Shown: positions 42,907 through 52,070 of the stretch, one piece after another
Numbering within the stretch: position 1 is the stretch's first letter
How the letters are laid out: each line of letters begins with the position of its first letter
NCBI RefSeq assembly: GCF_900100495.1
Contig: NZ_FNCT01000016.1
Coordinates: 59,472 to 123,471, forward strand
Direction of reading: 5' to 3'
Length of the DNA stretch: 64,000 nucleotides
DNA from: Pseudomonas benzenivorans
GTDB lineage: Bacteria; Pseudomonadota; Gammaproteobacteria; Pseudomonadales; Pseudomonadaceae
The notes under the pieces: generated by a model
What the model saw: the letters and a program-made list of their open reading frames with translations, nothing else
Database searches by the model: none
What the model was told of the DNA's origin: nothing
Translations under genes and position numbers: made by a program

Positions 42907-43848
42907 TTAGGCCTGAAGAAAACGCAGCGCATCGGCGGCGCTTTGCTGGGGAATTTCCTCCATCGGGATATGCCCGACGCCGGGGTAGGTCTTCACCTGG
43001 ATACCCGGCAGGTCCTGTTGCCACAACGGCACATGCCGGGGCGAAATCCAGCGGTCACGCTCGCCCCATAGCAGCAGGGTCGGCGCCTTGAGCTGCGCCA
43101 CTCGCGCCGGGGTGCCGTGCAGTTCCGCCTGGTTGACCTTGAGCAGCACGCGGAAGATCTCCAGCATCGCCCGCCGATTGCCGGGGCGGCGGCTCAGGTC
43201 GTTGTAGCGATCGACCACCCCCGGCTTGATCCGCGCCGGTTCGCCGTAAACCTCCTTGATACCCTGGGCGATCAGCGCGCGCGGCATCCACAGCGGCATG
43301 GCCAGGGTGGCGCCGGGCAATGCGGCGGCGGCGATCATCCACGGCACCTTGCGCATGGGATAGCCGGCCGGGTCGATCAGCACCAGCTTGTCGACCCGCT
43401 GCGGCTGGGCCAGGGCGAAGTTCCAGGCGATGTAACCGCCGAGCGAGTTGCCGGCGATCGACGCCTTGCTCACCCCGAGGTAATCGAGCAGCAGGCCGAA
43501 CACCTTGATCATCCGCTCGGCCGAATACTGGCCGTCGCGTGCCGGCCCGGTCAGGCCGAAGCCCGGCACATCGAAGCGGATGATCCGGTAATCCGCGGCG
43601 AATGCCTGCACCCAGCCGTCCCAGGTGTGCAGGGACGCCACCACGCCATGGATCAGCACCAGCGCCGGCTTGTCGCGGCGGCCTTCGTCGCGGTAATGCA
43701 GGTTGAAGCCATCCAGCTCGATATAGCGCGAGCCGCTCTCGGCGCTGCCATAGCGGGCTTTCAGGCGCTCCAGCGGCAGGGCACCGAAGCCAAGACGGGC
43801 GAAGCCAGCCGCCAGCGGCGGCGACAGCGAAAGACTGGAAGCGGACAT
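42907..43848 (-). CDS. Alpha/beta hydrolase (Ser nucleophile)
   Basis: 313 aa. Oxyanion motif LVLIHGVVASLHTWDGW, nucleophile elbow GNSLGGYIAWN with Ser, acid in LLLWGERDRWIS and catalytic His in GVGHIPMEE. It belongs with C-C bond hydrolase, lipase or esterase-like proteins; no signal peptide is evident. Substrate unknown. A TetR gene lies upstream on the same strand after 93 bp, so it may be the regulated partner. Confidence 0.9.
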   Translation of the reverse strand: MSASSLSLSPPLAAGFARLGFGALPLERLKARYGSAESGSRYIELDGFNLHYRDEGRRDKPALVLIHGVVASLHTWDGWVQAFAADYRIIRFDVPGFGLTGPARDGQYSAERMIKVFGLLLDYLGVSKASIAGNSLGGYIAWNFALAQPQRVDKLVLIDPAGYPMRKVPWMIAAAALPGATLAMPLWMPRALIAQGIKEVYGEPARIKPGVVDRYNDLSRRPGNRRAMLEIFRVLLKVNQAELHGTPARVAQLKAPTLLLWGERDRWISPRHVPLWQQDLPGIQVKTYPGVGHIPMEEIPQQSAADALRFLQA

Positions 43849-43941
43849 GCGAGCACCTCGGGATTGTTGTTATCGGGCAAGCGCAACAGGCTGTTGCAGC
43901 ACCGTTTATCAGAGCACGCGGGTGGCCGGAGGGCGCCTAAC

Positions 43942-44610
43942 CTAGGTTGAGCGGGGGCACAGCGAGGCGATCAGCAACTCGCCGAGTACCTGTTTGGCCT
44001 GCTCGATCTCGGCGCGACTGGCGGCACGCGCCAGCAGCTCCAGCGACGCCGCCTCCATGGCCCACAGCAGCGCACGGTAAGTCAGCGGATCGCGCTGGAG
44101 CCCGGGTCCCTCCAGGCGCTCGGCAAGCAGCCGCGCCATCTCCACATGGGCGCGCTGGCGGTGTGCGGCGAGGGGCGAGTCGGCGCGCAGGGCCTCTTCC
44201 TGCATCAGGCGGATGATCGGCCCGACCGCCAGGTGGTAATCGAAAAACCGCTCGACCATCGCGCCCAGCCAGGCCTCGGGGCTACCGGCGACGCGGCGCA
44301 TCTCGCGAAAGCGTGCGAGCAGCAACAGCACCGCGGTCTGGTAGATGCCTTCGAGCACCTCCATCTTGTTCTGGAAGTACTTGTAGAAGGTGCGCCGCGA
44401 GACATTGGCGGCGGCCAACAGGTCGTTGACCGTGGTCTCGGCCAGGCCCTTGCGAACGAATACCGGTATCGCCGCCAGTTGGATATTGGTGCGCTGCAGA
44501 TGACCAACCAGCGGCCCCTCGCCCACCTGCTCCTGCTGCCGTGCGACGGCGCCATGGCCGCCGAGGTCCTCGAATACCGCGCGGAGCGCGCCCAGTTCGG
44601 TCAATTCCAT
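43942..44610 (-). CDS. TetR-family regulator with N-terminal extension
   Basis: 222 aa from MELTELG. The helix-turn-helix (LAETTVNDLLAAANVSRRTFYKYFQNKMEVLEGIY) begins near residue 55, later than usual, leaving an atypical ~35-residue N-terminal extension. The rest is a helical ligand domain. An in-frame start further downstream would not shorten the extension sensibly. It is divergent from the unrecognised exported protein (84 bp) and upstream of the alpha/beta hydrolase, either of which may be its target. Confidence 0.82.
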   Translation of the reverse strand: MELTELGALRAVFEDLGGHGAVARQQEQVGEGPLVGHLQRTNIQLAAIPVFVRKGLAETTVNDLLAAANVSRRTFYKYFQNKMEVLEGIYQTAVLLLLARFREMRRVAGSPEAWLGAMVERFFDYHLAVGPIIRLMQEEALRADSPLAAHRQRAHVEMARLLAERLEGPGLQRDPLTYRALLWAMEAASLELLARAASRAEIEQAKQVLGELLIASLCPRST

Positions 44611-44694
44611 CGTGTATGCCCCAACCAAGGCGCGGGTGACGCGCGGGCCCGGGCTGGTTACTCTGGGCTACGCCTTGTCCGCAGGATTATCTTT

Positions 44695-45579
44695 GTGCCG
44701 AACACGCTAACACGCCGCCTGCTCTGGCCGCTGGCCATCCTTTTGCCGGTTTTGCTGATCATGCTGCTGCGCCCGCTGCATGCGGCCGAGCTGTTCTATC
44801 TCGGACAGAAGATCCCCGACATCCACAAGCCGTGGAACAGCGCCGATTACCAGCAGTTGCTCGAGGCGCTGGAGAAGGTCGACGGCAGCCAGGTCAATGC
44901 CCTGCCCCGGCGCAGCGGCGAGTTCACCGGGCCGATCTACCAGCGCATGGTCAGCGAGGAGAACTTCCGCCCGCAGTTGAATATCTATGCGCCGCTGGAG
45001 CTGCGCCAGAACGAGGCGCGCGAGGCGCTGTTCCGGCTCAAGGAGTTGATGCGCCTGTATTTCGATTTCCGTGCCGCGCAGCAACCTTACGCCGCCGAAG
45101 CCCTCGGGCTGATGACCTACTCGCTGCGCCAGCAGGTGGTGCTGTTCACCCTCACCACCGAGTTCTGGATGACCCTGTCGCACAGCGAACAGCGCAATCC
45201 GGTGCGCCTGCAGGGCTTGCAGGAAACCAAGGCCGCCGCCGCCATGCTCACCTCCAGCGCCCTGGACTACCTGGGCCTGACCCAGCAGTTCGGCCGCGAG
45301 GAGCTGGTGCTCTACAGCGCCGAATTGGCCAAGCAGTTGCCGGAGCTGTTCGTGCATCTGGGTGGCGGGGTGCGCGAACAGTTGCTGGAGCGCATCGCGC
45401 AGCTCGCCGATCGGCATGCCTACGAGGAAGTGCGCCGCAGCATGGCCGACCTACTGCCGGTGCTGAGTGGGCTTCAGCGCGATATGCAGGCCACGCTGGC
45501 GCAGGCGGCCGGCCAGCCCGGGAAAGCGGCGAGCGAGCTGGACCTGTCCCTGCCGGCGCCGGGCAGCTCAGCGCAATAA
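44695..45579 (+). CDS. Unrecognised exported or membrane-anchored protein
   Basis: 294 aa from GTG 44695, with AGGA upstream. N-terminal signal (RRLLWPLAILLPVLLIMLLRPLHAAE) with a possible cleavage after HAA, then a mostly helical periplasmic domain with no motif I recognise (FYLGQKIPDIHKPWNSADY, SGEFTGPIYQRMVSEENFRPQ, QQVVLFTLTTEFW). No lipobox and no cysteines stand out. Its last 12 bases overlap the end of the convergent LuxR-family gene. It is divergent from a TetR gene. Function unknown. Confidence 0.75.
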   Translation: MPNTLTRRLLWPLAILLPVLLIMLLRPLHAAELFYLGQKIPDIHKPWNSADYQQLLEALEKVDGSQVNALPRRSGEFTGPIYQRMVSEENFRPQLNIYAPLELRQNEAREALFRLKELMRLYFDFRAAQQPYAAEALGLMTYSLRQQVVLFTLTTEFWMTLSHSEQRNPVRLQGLQETKAAAAMLTSSALDYLGLTQQFGREELVLYSAELAKQLPELFVHLGGGVREQLLERIAQLADRHAYEEVRRSMADLLPVLSGLQRDMQATLAQAAGQPGKAASELDLSLPAPGSSAQ

Positions 45580-48309
45580 GCCCAGGCCCTTGGCACAGGC
45601 CACCGCCTGGGTACGGCGCTCGACCCCCAGCTTGCCGTTGATATGGCGGGCATGGGTTTTCACCGTATGCAGCGAGATAAACAGCCGCTCGCTGATCTGC
45701 TGATTCGAGCAGCCCTGGGCGATCAGCTGCAACACGGCCAACTCGCGCGAACTCAAGGCCTCGGTCGACTGGCTGTCGCGCCCGGCCTGCTGCCCGTCCT
45801 GGGCCTGCGGCAGGTACTTGAGCAACGTGGCGGCCACGACGCAATCCGGGCGTGCCGCCAGCTGCTCACGCAACCACTGCGGCTGGTGGGCGAACAACTC
45901 CTGGTAAGGCAGCAGGGCGCCACCCTGCGCCGCCTCCAGGCTGCTGACCAGCCAGCTGGCGGCCTCCCGGTCGCGCCCGGACGCCTTGAGCAGCAGGGCC
46001 AACTGTACTTGGGCGGCAACCACGAACAACTGCCCCGACGCGGACTGCGCACGCTGGCTGAGCGCGCACAGGCGCCGCTCGGCGGCCTCCAGGAGGCCCT
46101 GCAGGCGCTCGAGCGCCGCCTGCTGCAGTTCGATATGCAGGGCCAGCTGCGGGTGGAACTCGGGGGCCGCGCCGGGTGTTTCACCACAGTAGGTCTCGGC
46201 CAGCCGCTCCAGCCAGACCGCGGCCAACTCCAACTGGCCCTGGGACAGCCACAGCTCGCACTTGACCACCGTGATCATCGCCAGATAGTAGATCGGCGGA
46301 ACGTCCCAGGCGTGCATCAACCGCTCGGCCTCGGCCAGTTGGGCGAAGGCCTCGCCGAGACGCCCCTCGCGCCCCTCCACCCCGGCCAGCACGCAGTACC
46401 CCACCAGCAGGCTGACGTCGCGGCAGGCGCGCGCCTCACCGATGCCGGCCAACAATTTGGTCCGGGCCGCCTGGGTCTCGAGCGAGACACTGAGCAGATA
46501 GCCCTCGTACAGGTTCAGCCGCGCACGCACCGAATACACCCGCTGCACCGCCAGCTCCTGCAGCCGATCCGCGCCCAGCCGCACCTCGTCCAGGGCCCGC
46601 TTGACCTCGCCGCGCGCCTGCAGCACGCGCGCCCGCTCGGCGTGGGCCAAGCCCTCGAACAGCGGATTGCCGACCCGCTGCGCCAGCTCCAACGCCTCGC
46701 GGTTGAGGCCTCGGGCACGCCATAGATCACCCTTGGTCATGGCCAGGTTGGCCAGCGTCGTCAGGCACAACAGACGCGGCCCACAACGCTTGGCGCTGAG
46801 CAGCGCCAGGGCTTCGCTGCAATGACGCTCGGCCGCGGCCACTTGCCCGCGGCCACGGGCGATCACTCCGGACAGGGCCAGCCACTGGGCCAGCAGATCC
46901 TCCTGCTCGTCGCGCCCGGGGGCCGGCAGGAAACGCGCCAGCTGCTGGCTCAGCTCCTCGGCGGCATCCAACTGGCAAGCCAGGGCCAACGCCCAGCTGT
47001 ACAACACCACCAGGCGCGGCGTACTGGCCAACAGGCTATCGGGCAGGTCCATCTTCCAGCGCAGCAGGCGTGCGACATTCTGCTCACCGAGCAACTGCTC
47101 CTCGGACAGGTTCTGCACCAGGTTGGCCGCCACTTCCGGCTGGCCCGCGCGCAACGCCTGATCGACCGCTTCGTCATGCAAGCCCTGGGCGCTGAACCAG
47201 CGGCAGGCACGCAGATGCAGGGCCGCCTGGGACTGGCTCAGTTGCGCTGCCGGGCGCGAGCGCAGCAAATCGGAGAACAGGTGGTGGTAACGGAACCATT
47301 GTCCCTGCTCGTCCAGGGGCACCAGAAAGACCTGATGGGTCTGCAAATGCTGGATGATCGCCGCACTGTCATGCTGCTCGCGCAAGGCATCGCAGAGCTC
47401 GACGCAGAAACGCTCCTGGCAGGCGGTATCGAACAGAAAGCTCTGCACCTCGGCCGGCTGCTGCTCGATCACTTCCTCCAGCAGGTATTCGCGGATCAGC
47501 CCCTCGTCCCCCTGGGGCACCCGTTCCAGGCTCTCGTCCTCGGCCTGCTGGCGGGTCAGCAGCCACAGACGCAGGCCCGCGACCCAGCCTTCGCTGCGCT
47601 GGCGCCACTCCTCCAGGACCGGACCACTGAGCTGGGCGCCCTGGCTGTTGAGCAGGGCTCGGGTCTCCTCCTCGGTCAGGCGCAGATCCTGCTCCTGCAG
47701 CTCCAGCAGTTGCCGGGACAAACGCAAACGGGCCAGGTGCCAGTCCGGCCGCTGGCGACTGGTCACCAGCAACAGCAAACCGGCCGGCAAATGATTGAGG
47801 AAAAACTGCAGGCAGCGATCGAGCACCGCGCCCTGGGCCAGATGGTAATCGTCCAGCACCAGCAGCACGGGCGCCGTCGGCTCCAGGCGCTCGCCCAGCT
47901 CATCGAGCAGGTCATCGAGCCACTGCTCGAAGGCGAAGGGTTGGTGACGTTGGCGCATGCGCAGCAGTGCCTGGGCCTCTTCCCCCAACCCGGGGTAGAA
48001 CTGCTGCAAGCCGGCCAGCAAACGCTCGAGAAAACGCCCCGGATCGCTGTCGCGCTGGCTCAGGCCCAGCCAAAGGCTGCGCCAGCAGTCGGGCAGCGTC
48101 TGGCAAAACTCACTGGCCAGGGAACTCTTGCCGAAGCCCGCCGGTGCGCTGACCAACAGTAAACGTCCCGCCACCCCCTCGGCCAGCCGCTCGCACAGAC
48201 GCGGCCGCGGTACGTGGCTGGAAGGCAGTGGCGGACGAAAAAAACGGCTGTCCCCCAAAGATTCGGTGCTACTGGTTAAAGGCGCAATGGGCGTCAGATC
48301 GGTCATCAT
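45568..48309 (-). CDS. MalT-like LuxR-family ATP-dependent transcriptional regulator
   Basis: 913 aa. N-terminal NTPase with Walker A (SAPAGFGKSS, Lys61) and Walker B-like VLLVLDDYH, a long TPR/superhelical middle, and a C-terminal LuxR helix-turn-helix (LSSRELAVLQLIAQGCSNQQISERLFISLHTVKTHARHING). MalT-type regulators bind ATP and an inducer before activating their targets. It lies immediately upstream of, and in the same orientation as, the end of the DUF1329-DUF1302 operon, an order like PA3921-PA3923. Two adjacent ATGs are possible starts (48309, 48306). Confidence 0.93.
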   Translation of the reverse strand: MMTDLTPIAPLTSSTESLGDSRFFRPPLPSSHVPRPRLCERLAEGVAGRLLLVSAPAGFGKSSLASEFCQTLPDCWRSLWLGLSQRDSDPGRFLERLLAGLQQFYPGLGEEAQALLRMRQRHQPFAFEQWLDDLLDELGERLEPTAPVLLVLDDYHLAQGAVLDRCLQFFLNHLPAGLLLLVTSRQRPDWHLARLRLSRQLLELQEQDLRLTEEETRALLNSQGAQLSGPVLEEWRQRSEGWVAGLRLWLLTRQQAEDESLERVPQGDEGLIREYLLEEVIEQQPAEVQSFLFDTACQERFCVELCDALREQHDSAAIIQHLQTHQVFLVPLDEQGQWFRYHHLFSDLLRSRPAAQLSQSQAALHLRACRWFSAQGLHDEAVDQALRAGQPEVAANLVQNLSEEQLLGEQNVARLLRWKMDLPDSLLASTPRLVVLYSWALALACQLDAAEELSQQLARFLPAPGRDEQEDLLAQWLALSGVIARGRGQVAAAERHCSEALALLSAKRCGPRLLCLTTLANLAMTKGDLWRARGLNREALELAQRVGNPLFEGLAHAERARVLQARGEVKRALDEVRLGADRLQELAVQRVYSVRARLNLYEGYLLSVSLETQAARTKLLAGIGEARACRDVSLLVGYCVLAGVEGREGRLGEAFAQLAEAERLMHAWDVPPIYYLAMITVVKCELWLSQGQLELAAVWLERLAETYCGETPGAAPEFHPQLALHIELQQAALERLQGLLEAAERRLCALSQRAQSASGQLFVVAAQVQLALLLKASGRDREAASWLVSSLEAAQGGALLPYQELFAHQPQWLREQLAARPDCVVAATLLKYLPQAQDGQQAGRDSQSTEALSSRELAVLQLIAQGCSNQQISERLFISLHTVKTHARHINGKLGVERRTQAVACAKGLGLLR

Positions 48310-48430
48310 CCGGCTCTTATTAGGTCATTGCCAGTTCAGGCGCGAACCAGCAGCAGACTAGCGACTTAACCGAATGAATTGAAGCCCGGGGACCCGCACT
48401 GAAACAAATCATTACCCAAGCGCGAAAAGC

Positions 48431-48457
48431 AAAAAGCCGGCCCAAAGGGCCGGCTTT
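48431..48457 (-). terminator. Rho-independent terminator of the DUF1329 gene
   Basis: Stem AAAGCCGGCCC/GGGCCGGCTTT with a three-base loop and a T-rich minus-strand tail, 21 bp past the stop codon. Confidence 0.9.
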
Positions 48458-48477
48458 CGGTGTTGCAGCAACGGCGG

Positions 48478-49845
48478 TTAACGCACGCCAGCCTGACGCA
48501 GTGCAGCCGGGGTGTAATCGCTTTCCTTGGCCGGGTAGCCGAACTCGTAGGAGCTCTTCTCCTCGTTCTTCATACCGAGGGCCAGGTAGCGGCCGGACAG
48601 CAGGTCATACAGGGCCTCCAGGGTATACCACGGCACTTGCTTGTCGTAGTAGTACTGGGCATGCGCCTCGGCCACGCGCCACAGGGTACCGCGACCGTCG
48701 TAGTGGTCGATGGCGGCTGCCTGCCAGGTATCCTCGTCGATGAAGAAGTCACGCTTGGCATAGATGTGACGCTCGCCGGACTTGAGGGTCGCGGTCACGT
48801 GCCAGACGCGGTGCAGCTCGTAACGAGTCAGGTCCTGATTGATATGGCCAGCCTTGATCACCTCGTCATACTTCAGCTTCGGCGAGTCCAGCTTGTAGGC
48901 GTTGTAGGGGATGTAGATTTCCTTCTTGCCATTCAGCTTCCACTCGTAGCGGTCCGGCGCGCCGTTGTACATGTCGAAGTTGTCGGACGTGCGCAGGCCG
49001 TCGGCGGCGGTACCCGGACCGTCGTAGGACACCTGCGGGGCACGCCGCACACGACGCTGGCCGGCGTTATACAGCCAGGCCAGGCGCGGCTCCTTGACCT
49101 GGTTCAGGGTCTCGTGCACCAGCAGCACGTTGCCGGCCAGACGCGACGGCGCGGTCACCCGCTGCTTGAAGTAGAACAAGATGTTGCTCGGCTTGCTGGT
49201 GTCGGCATCCTTGAGCGCGCCACGGAAGGTGAACTCGTCCTGGAAGTAGACCATGCTGTAGGAGCCGTTGGCCTGCGGAGTGGCCTGGGTCACCAGACGC
49301 TTGACGCTGCCACCACGGTAACGGGTGATGTGGTTCCAGATCGCTTCCAGGCCATCCTTCGGGATCGGGAAGGGGTTGGCCTGGTCGAAGTTCTCCAGGC
49401 CGTTACCGCCCTCGACCAGCTTGGTATTGACCGCGTTCTTCTTGGTCGCCTCATAGACGAAGTCGGGCATGGCCGCCGTTCGATGGCTCGGATACACCGG
49501 CATCTTGTAGCTGTCCGGATAACGCTTGAACATCGCCAGCTGGCCGGGGGTCAGCTTGTCCTTGTACTGGTCCACGTTCTGCGCGGTGATGGTGAACAGC
49601 GGCTGCTCGCCGGGGAACGGATCAGAAAGGAAACCGGCGGCGTCGGCAGTACCGGCGCTGGCCGGCAGACCGCCGGTCCAGGCCGGGATCGAGCCATCGG
49701 CATTGCCCGCCATCTCGGCACCGACCGGGGTCAGGCTGGTGCCCAGCTTGGCAGCTTCGTCCGGCGATACCGCCGCCATGACGCTGCTGGCCAACAGCGA
49801 GAGGGCCAGCGCGCCGGTTTGCAACAGACTTTTTGTTGTTTTCAT
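48478..49845 (-). CDS. DUF1329 family exported protein
   Basis: 455 aa. Signal peptide (KSLLQTGALALSLLASSVMAA), then the DUF1329 fold, which is related to the outer-membrane lipoprotein-sorting LolA/LolB fold. Typical segments: GADKLGTSLTPVGAE-like start, WNHITRYRGGS, APQVSYDGPGTAADGLRTSDNFDMYNGAPDRYEW and YYDKQVPWYTLEALYDLLSGRYL. DUF1329 and DUF1302 proteins are regularly encoded together and are suspected to move or modify hydrophobic substrates at the outer membrane. ATG 49845 follows GAGGAAG. It starts 31 bp after the DUF1302 gene, one operon. Confidence 0.92.
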   Translation of the reverse strand: MKTTKSLLQTGALALSLLASSVMAAVSPDEAAKLGTSLTPVGAEMAGNADGSIPAWTGGLPASAGTADAAGFLSDPFPGEQPLFTITAQNVDQYKDKLTPGQLAMFKRYPDSYKMPVYPSHRTAAMPDFVYEATKKNAVNTKLVEGGNGLENFDQANPFPIPKDGLEAIWNHITRYRGGSVKRLVTQATPQANGSYSMVYFQDEFTFRGALKDADTSKPSNILFYFKQRVTAPSRLAGNVLLVHETLNQVKEPRLAWLYNAGQRRVRRAPQVSYDGPGTAADGLRTSDNFDMYNGAPDRYEWKLNGKKEIYIPYNAYKLDSPKLKYDEVIKAGHINQDLTRYELHRVWHVTATLKSGERHIYAKRDFFIDEDTWQAAAIDHYDGRGTLWRVAEAHAQYYYDKQVPWYTLEALYDLLSGRYLALGMKNEEKSSYEFGYPAKESDYTPAALRQAGVR

Positions 49846-49876
49846 ATACAGGGTCTTCCTCAAAATTCCTGGCCGC

Positions 49877-51841
49877 TTAGAAGTTCATGCCGACGCTGAA
49901 TGCAACGAAGTCGCGGTCGATCAAAGTGTTGTAGTCGCCGCCGAAGAAATCGGTGTAGGACAAGCTGGCGTTGTAGGTGTTCTGATAGTCAGCATCCAGG
50001 CCCAGGCTGACGGCCTTGGCGCCTTCGTTGAACACACCGTTGGCGCCGTAGCCGTCGACGTCATGCGACCAGGACACGCTGGGTTTCAGGTTGACGCCAG
50101 CGAGTGCATCCGGGTATTCCCAGATCGCGCGTGCACGGTAGCCCCAGGAAGTGCTGGTGACGAAACCGTCGTCCTCGCAGTACTTGCTGACGTTTTCGGC
50201 GGTCGCACTGCCCAGGGTGCCGGTGTTCAAGACTTCGCAAGTACCACCTGGCAGCGGGCCGGGGCCGTACACCGGATCACGACCATAGCGGGCTTCGGAA
50301 GTGCTCTCCAACCCACCGACATGGCTCACGCCGATCTCGCCGACCAGGGTCAGACGCGAGGCGCCCATGACCTGATCGAAGAAGTGCGTGAAGGTGGTTT
50401 GGAACTGAGTGATTTCCTTGCGGCGATAGCCATGCAGGTCGGTGCCCGGCGTCCCCTCAAGCACCGATATATTCGGGTTCCCCAGCGGAGTCAGGCCGGC
50501 GAACAGGATGTCGGTGGTGTTCAGCTGCACCGGCGCGTTCGGCCGGTAGCTGACCTCGCCGCTCCAGGCGGTGCCGGTGGGCAGGGTGGTGGAGAAGCTC
50601 AGGCCATACAGCTGGATATCTTCCGGATACTCGACGAAGTACTGGGAGTTACCCGCGACGGTTGCAGAAGCCAGCCCTCTGGCGGCTCTCTGGAATGCGG
50701 GGCTGCCCAGTACAGCGGCTTGTACCCCGGCGAGTACGGCAGGGTTGGCGCAGGCACCACCTAAAGAGGCGCACTGAGCTGCTACCTGTGCGCCAGCCAA
50801 TCCGGCGGTAGCTGCGCCGGCGGCAGCGAAAGCCTCGGCAGGAGCACCGGTGGCGCTGAACACCGGCGCACGGCTGTGGTAGTTCATGAAGTAGGCGCCG
50901 AACTCGGTATCCAGCTCCTCGGCGAAATAACGGAAGGCCGTGCCCCACTGTCCGCTATCGCGTGCATCTCGATCGCCGCCGCGAGGCACTATTACGCCCT
51001 CGGAGGTCGTTTGATAACCGAATCCTTGTGCGGCAGCGAATCCGGACAATGCCCCGAGAGCAGGGCTCAGCACCGCCAAGTTCTGGTCGCAGCCATCGGC
51101 GATCACATCCGGCTGGGCGAAGAACGTACCGCAGTTATCCACTACGGTCTGATCCCACTCCAATTGGTAGAACGCCTCCATGGAAAGGTTGTCGGTCAGG
51201 CTCTGTTGCACGAAGAACATGTTGACCGGAATCAAGCCTTCCTTGATCTCGGCGCCGGGACGGCGGAAAGCTGACACATCAACTGGGTTGATCGAGTTGA
51301 TGCTGTTCAGGATAAAGGTGCTTTCGCCCCAGCTGACCACCTGCTTGCCCAGACGGACCGAACCCGGCTGATCGGCGATGGCGTAGTTGTGGTACACGAA
51401 GGCGTCGAGAATTTCGGCACCGGAGGCCTGCGCACCCTCTTTGCGGTTGTGGTCGTCGATGTCCTTGAACAGACGACTTTCGTCTTTCAGTTCGAAGTCG
51501 TACCAGTATTTACCGCGGACGAACACACCGGTATCGCCGTACTTCAACTCGAGGTCGTGAATACCTTTGAAGATCTTCGAAAAGGTTTCGCCTTTCTTGA
51601 AGTTCAGGTGCGAATCGTCGGAGGTTTGCGACAGACCATCCCCGCCGTTGTTCACACCGATCAGATCTGGATCGGCACCGCGTACCGACCAGCTGGCACC
51701 GACGGACAATGCAGAGTCGAACTGCCCTTCGATTTCGCCGATATTGAAAGTCACGCCGAATGCCGGCGCGGCGAGGGTGGATGCGAGGCTGACGGCCAGT
51801 GGCAGTTTCGCCAGGCGCCAGGTTTGCTTGGTGTTTGTCAT
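49877..51841 (-). CDS. DUF1302 family outer-membrane protein
   Basis: 654 aa. Signal peptide (LAKLPLAVSLASTLAAPAFG) followed by a beta-rich sequence with DUF1302 signatures (FNIGEIEGQFDSALSVGASWS, RLGKQVVSWGESTFI, INPVDVSAFRRPG, FFVQQSLTDNLSMEAFYQLEW) and a terminal aromatic residue (FSVGMNF), as in outer-membrane beta barrels. An Ala/Gly-rich insertion of ~60 residues (after FSATGAPAEAF) is probably an extracellular loop. Partner of the DUF1329 protein. Likely an outer-membrane component for hydrophobic compounds; transport has not been shown. Confidence 0.92.
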   Translation of the reverse strand: MTNTKQTWRLAKLPLAVSLASTLAAPAFGVTFNIGEIEGQFDSALSVGASWSVRGADPDLIGVNNGGDGLSQTSDDSHLNFKKGETFSKIFKGIHDLELKYGDTGVFVRGKYWYDFELKDESRLFKDIDDHNRKEGAQASGAEILDAFVYHNYAIADQPGSVRLGKQVVSWGESTFILNSINSINPVDVSAFRRPGAEIKEGLIPVNMFFVQQSLTDNLSMEAFYQLEWDQTVVDNCGTFFAQPDVIADGCDQNLAVLSPALGALSGFAAAQGFGYQTTSEGVIVPRGGDRDARDSGQWGTAFRYFAEELDTEFGAYFMNYHSRAPVFSATGAPAEAFAAAGAATAGLAGAQVAAQCASLGGACANPAVLAGVQAAVLGSPAFQRAARGLASATVAGNSQYFVEYPEDIQLYGLSFSTTLPTGTAWSGEVSYRPNAPVQLNTTDILFAGLTPLGNPNISVLEGTPGTDLHGYRRKEITQFQTTFTHFFDQVMGASRLTLVGEIGVSHVGGLESTSEARYGRDPVYGPGPLPGGTCEVLNTGTLGSATAENVSKYCEDDGFVTSTSWGYRARAIWEYPDALAGVNLKPSVSWSHDVDGYGANGVFNEGAKAVSLGLDADYQNTYNASLSYTDFFGGDYNTLIDRDFVAFSVGMNF

Positions 51842-52070
51842 CGACGCTACTCCATGTACTTTTTTGTTATGGATGGTGCGGACTATAGCCAGCGGGTAGT
51901 ACTGCTTGATCCCTCGAAAGTGTGATTTGCAGCCCCAGGCACTCTGGCTCGCAGGTTTCGACGGGCTTGCCCAAGCCGCCACGAGCCAAGAATGGCTGGA
52001 AAAGAGCAATTAGCAAGCCAAACGCTTGTTTGACTGAGTAGTCACTTTTCCAAGCTGTCACTACCGGGAC
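51842..52070. promoter_or_regulatory. Upstream region of the DUF1302-DUF1329 operon
   Basis: 229 bp between the acyl-CoA ligase stop and the DUF1302 start, more AT-rich than its surroundings. It probably contains the operon promoter and a site for the MalT-like regulator. No gene and no strong hairpin terminator were seen here. Confidence 0.4.
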
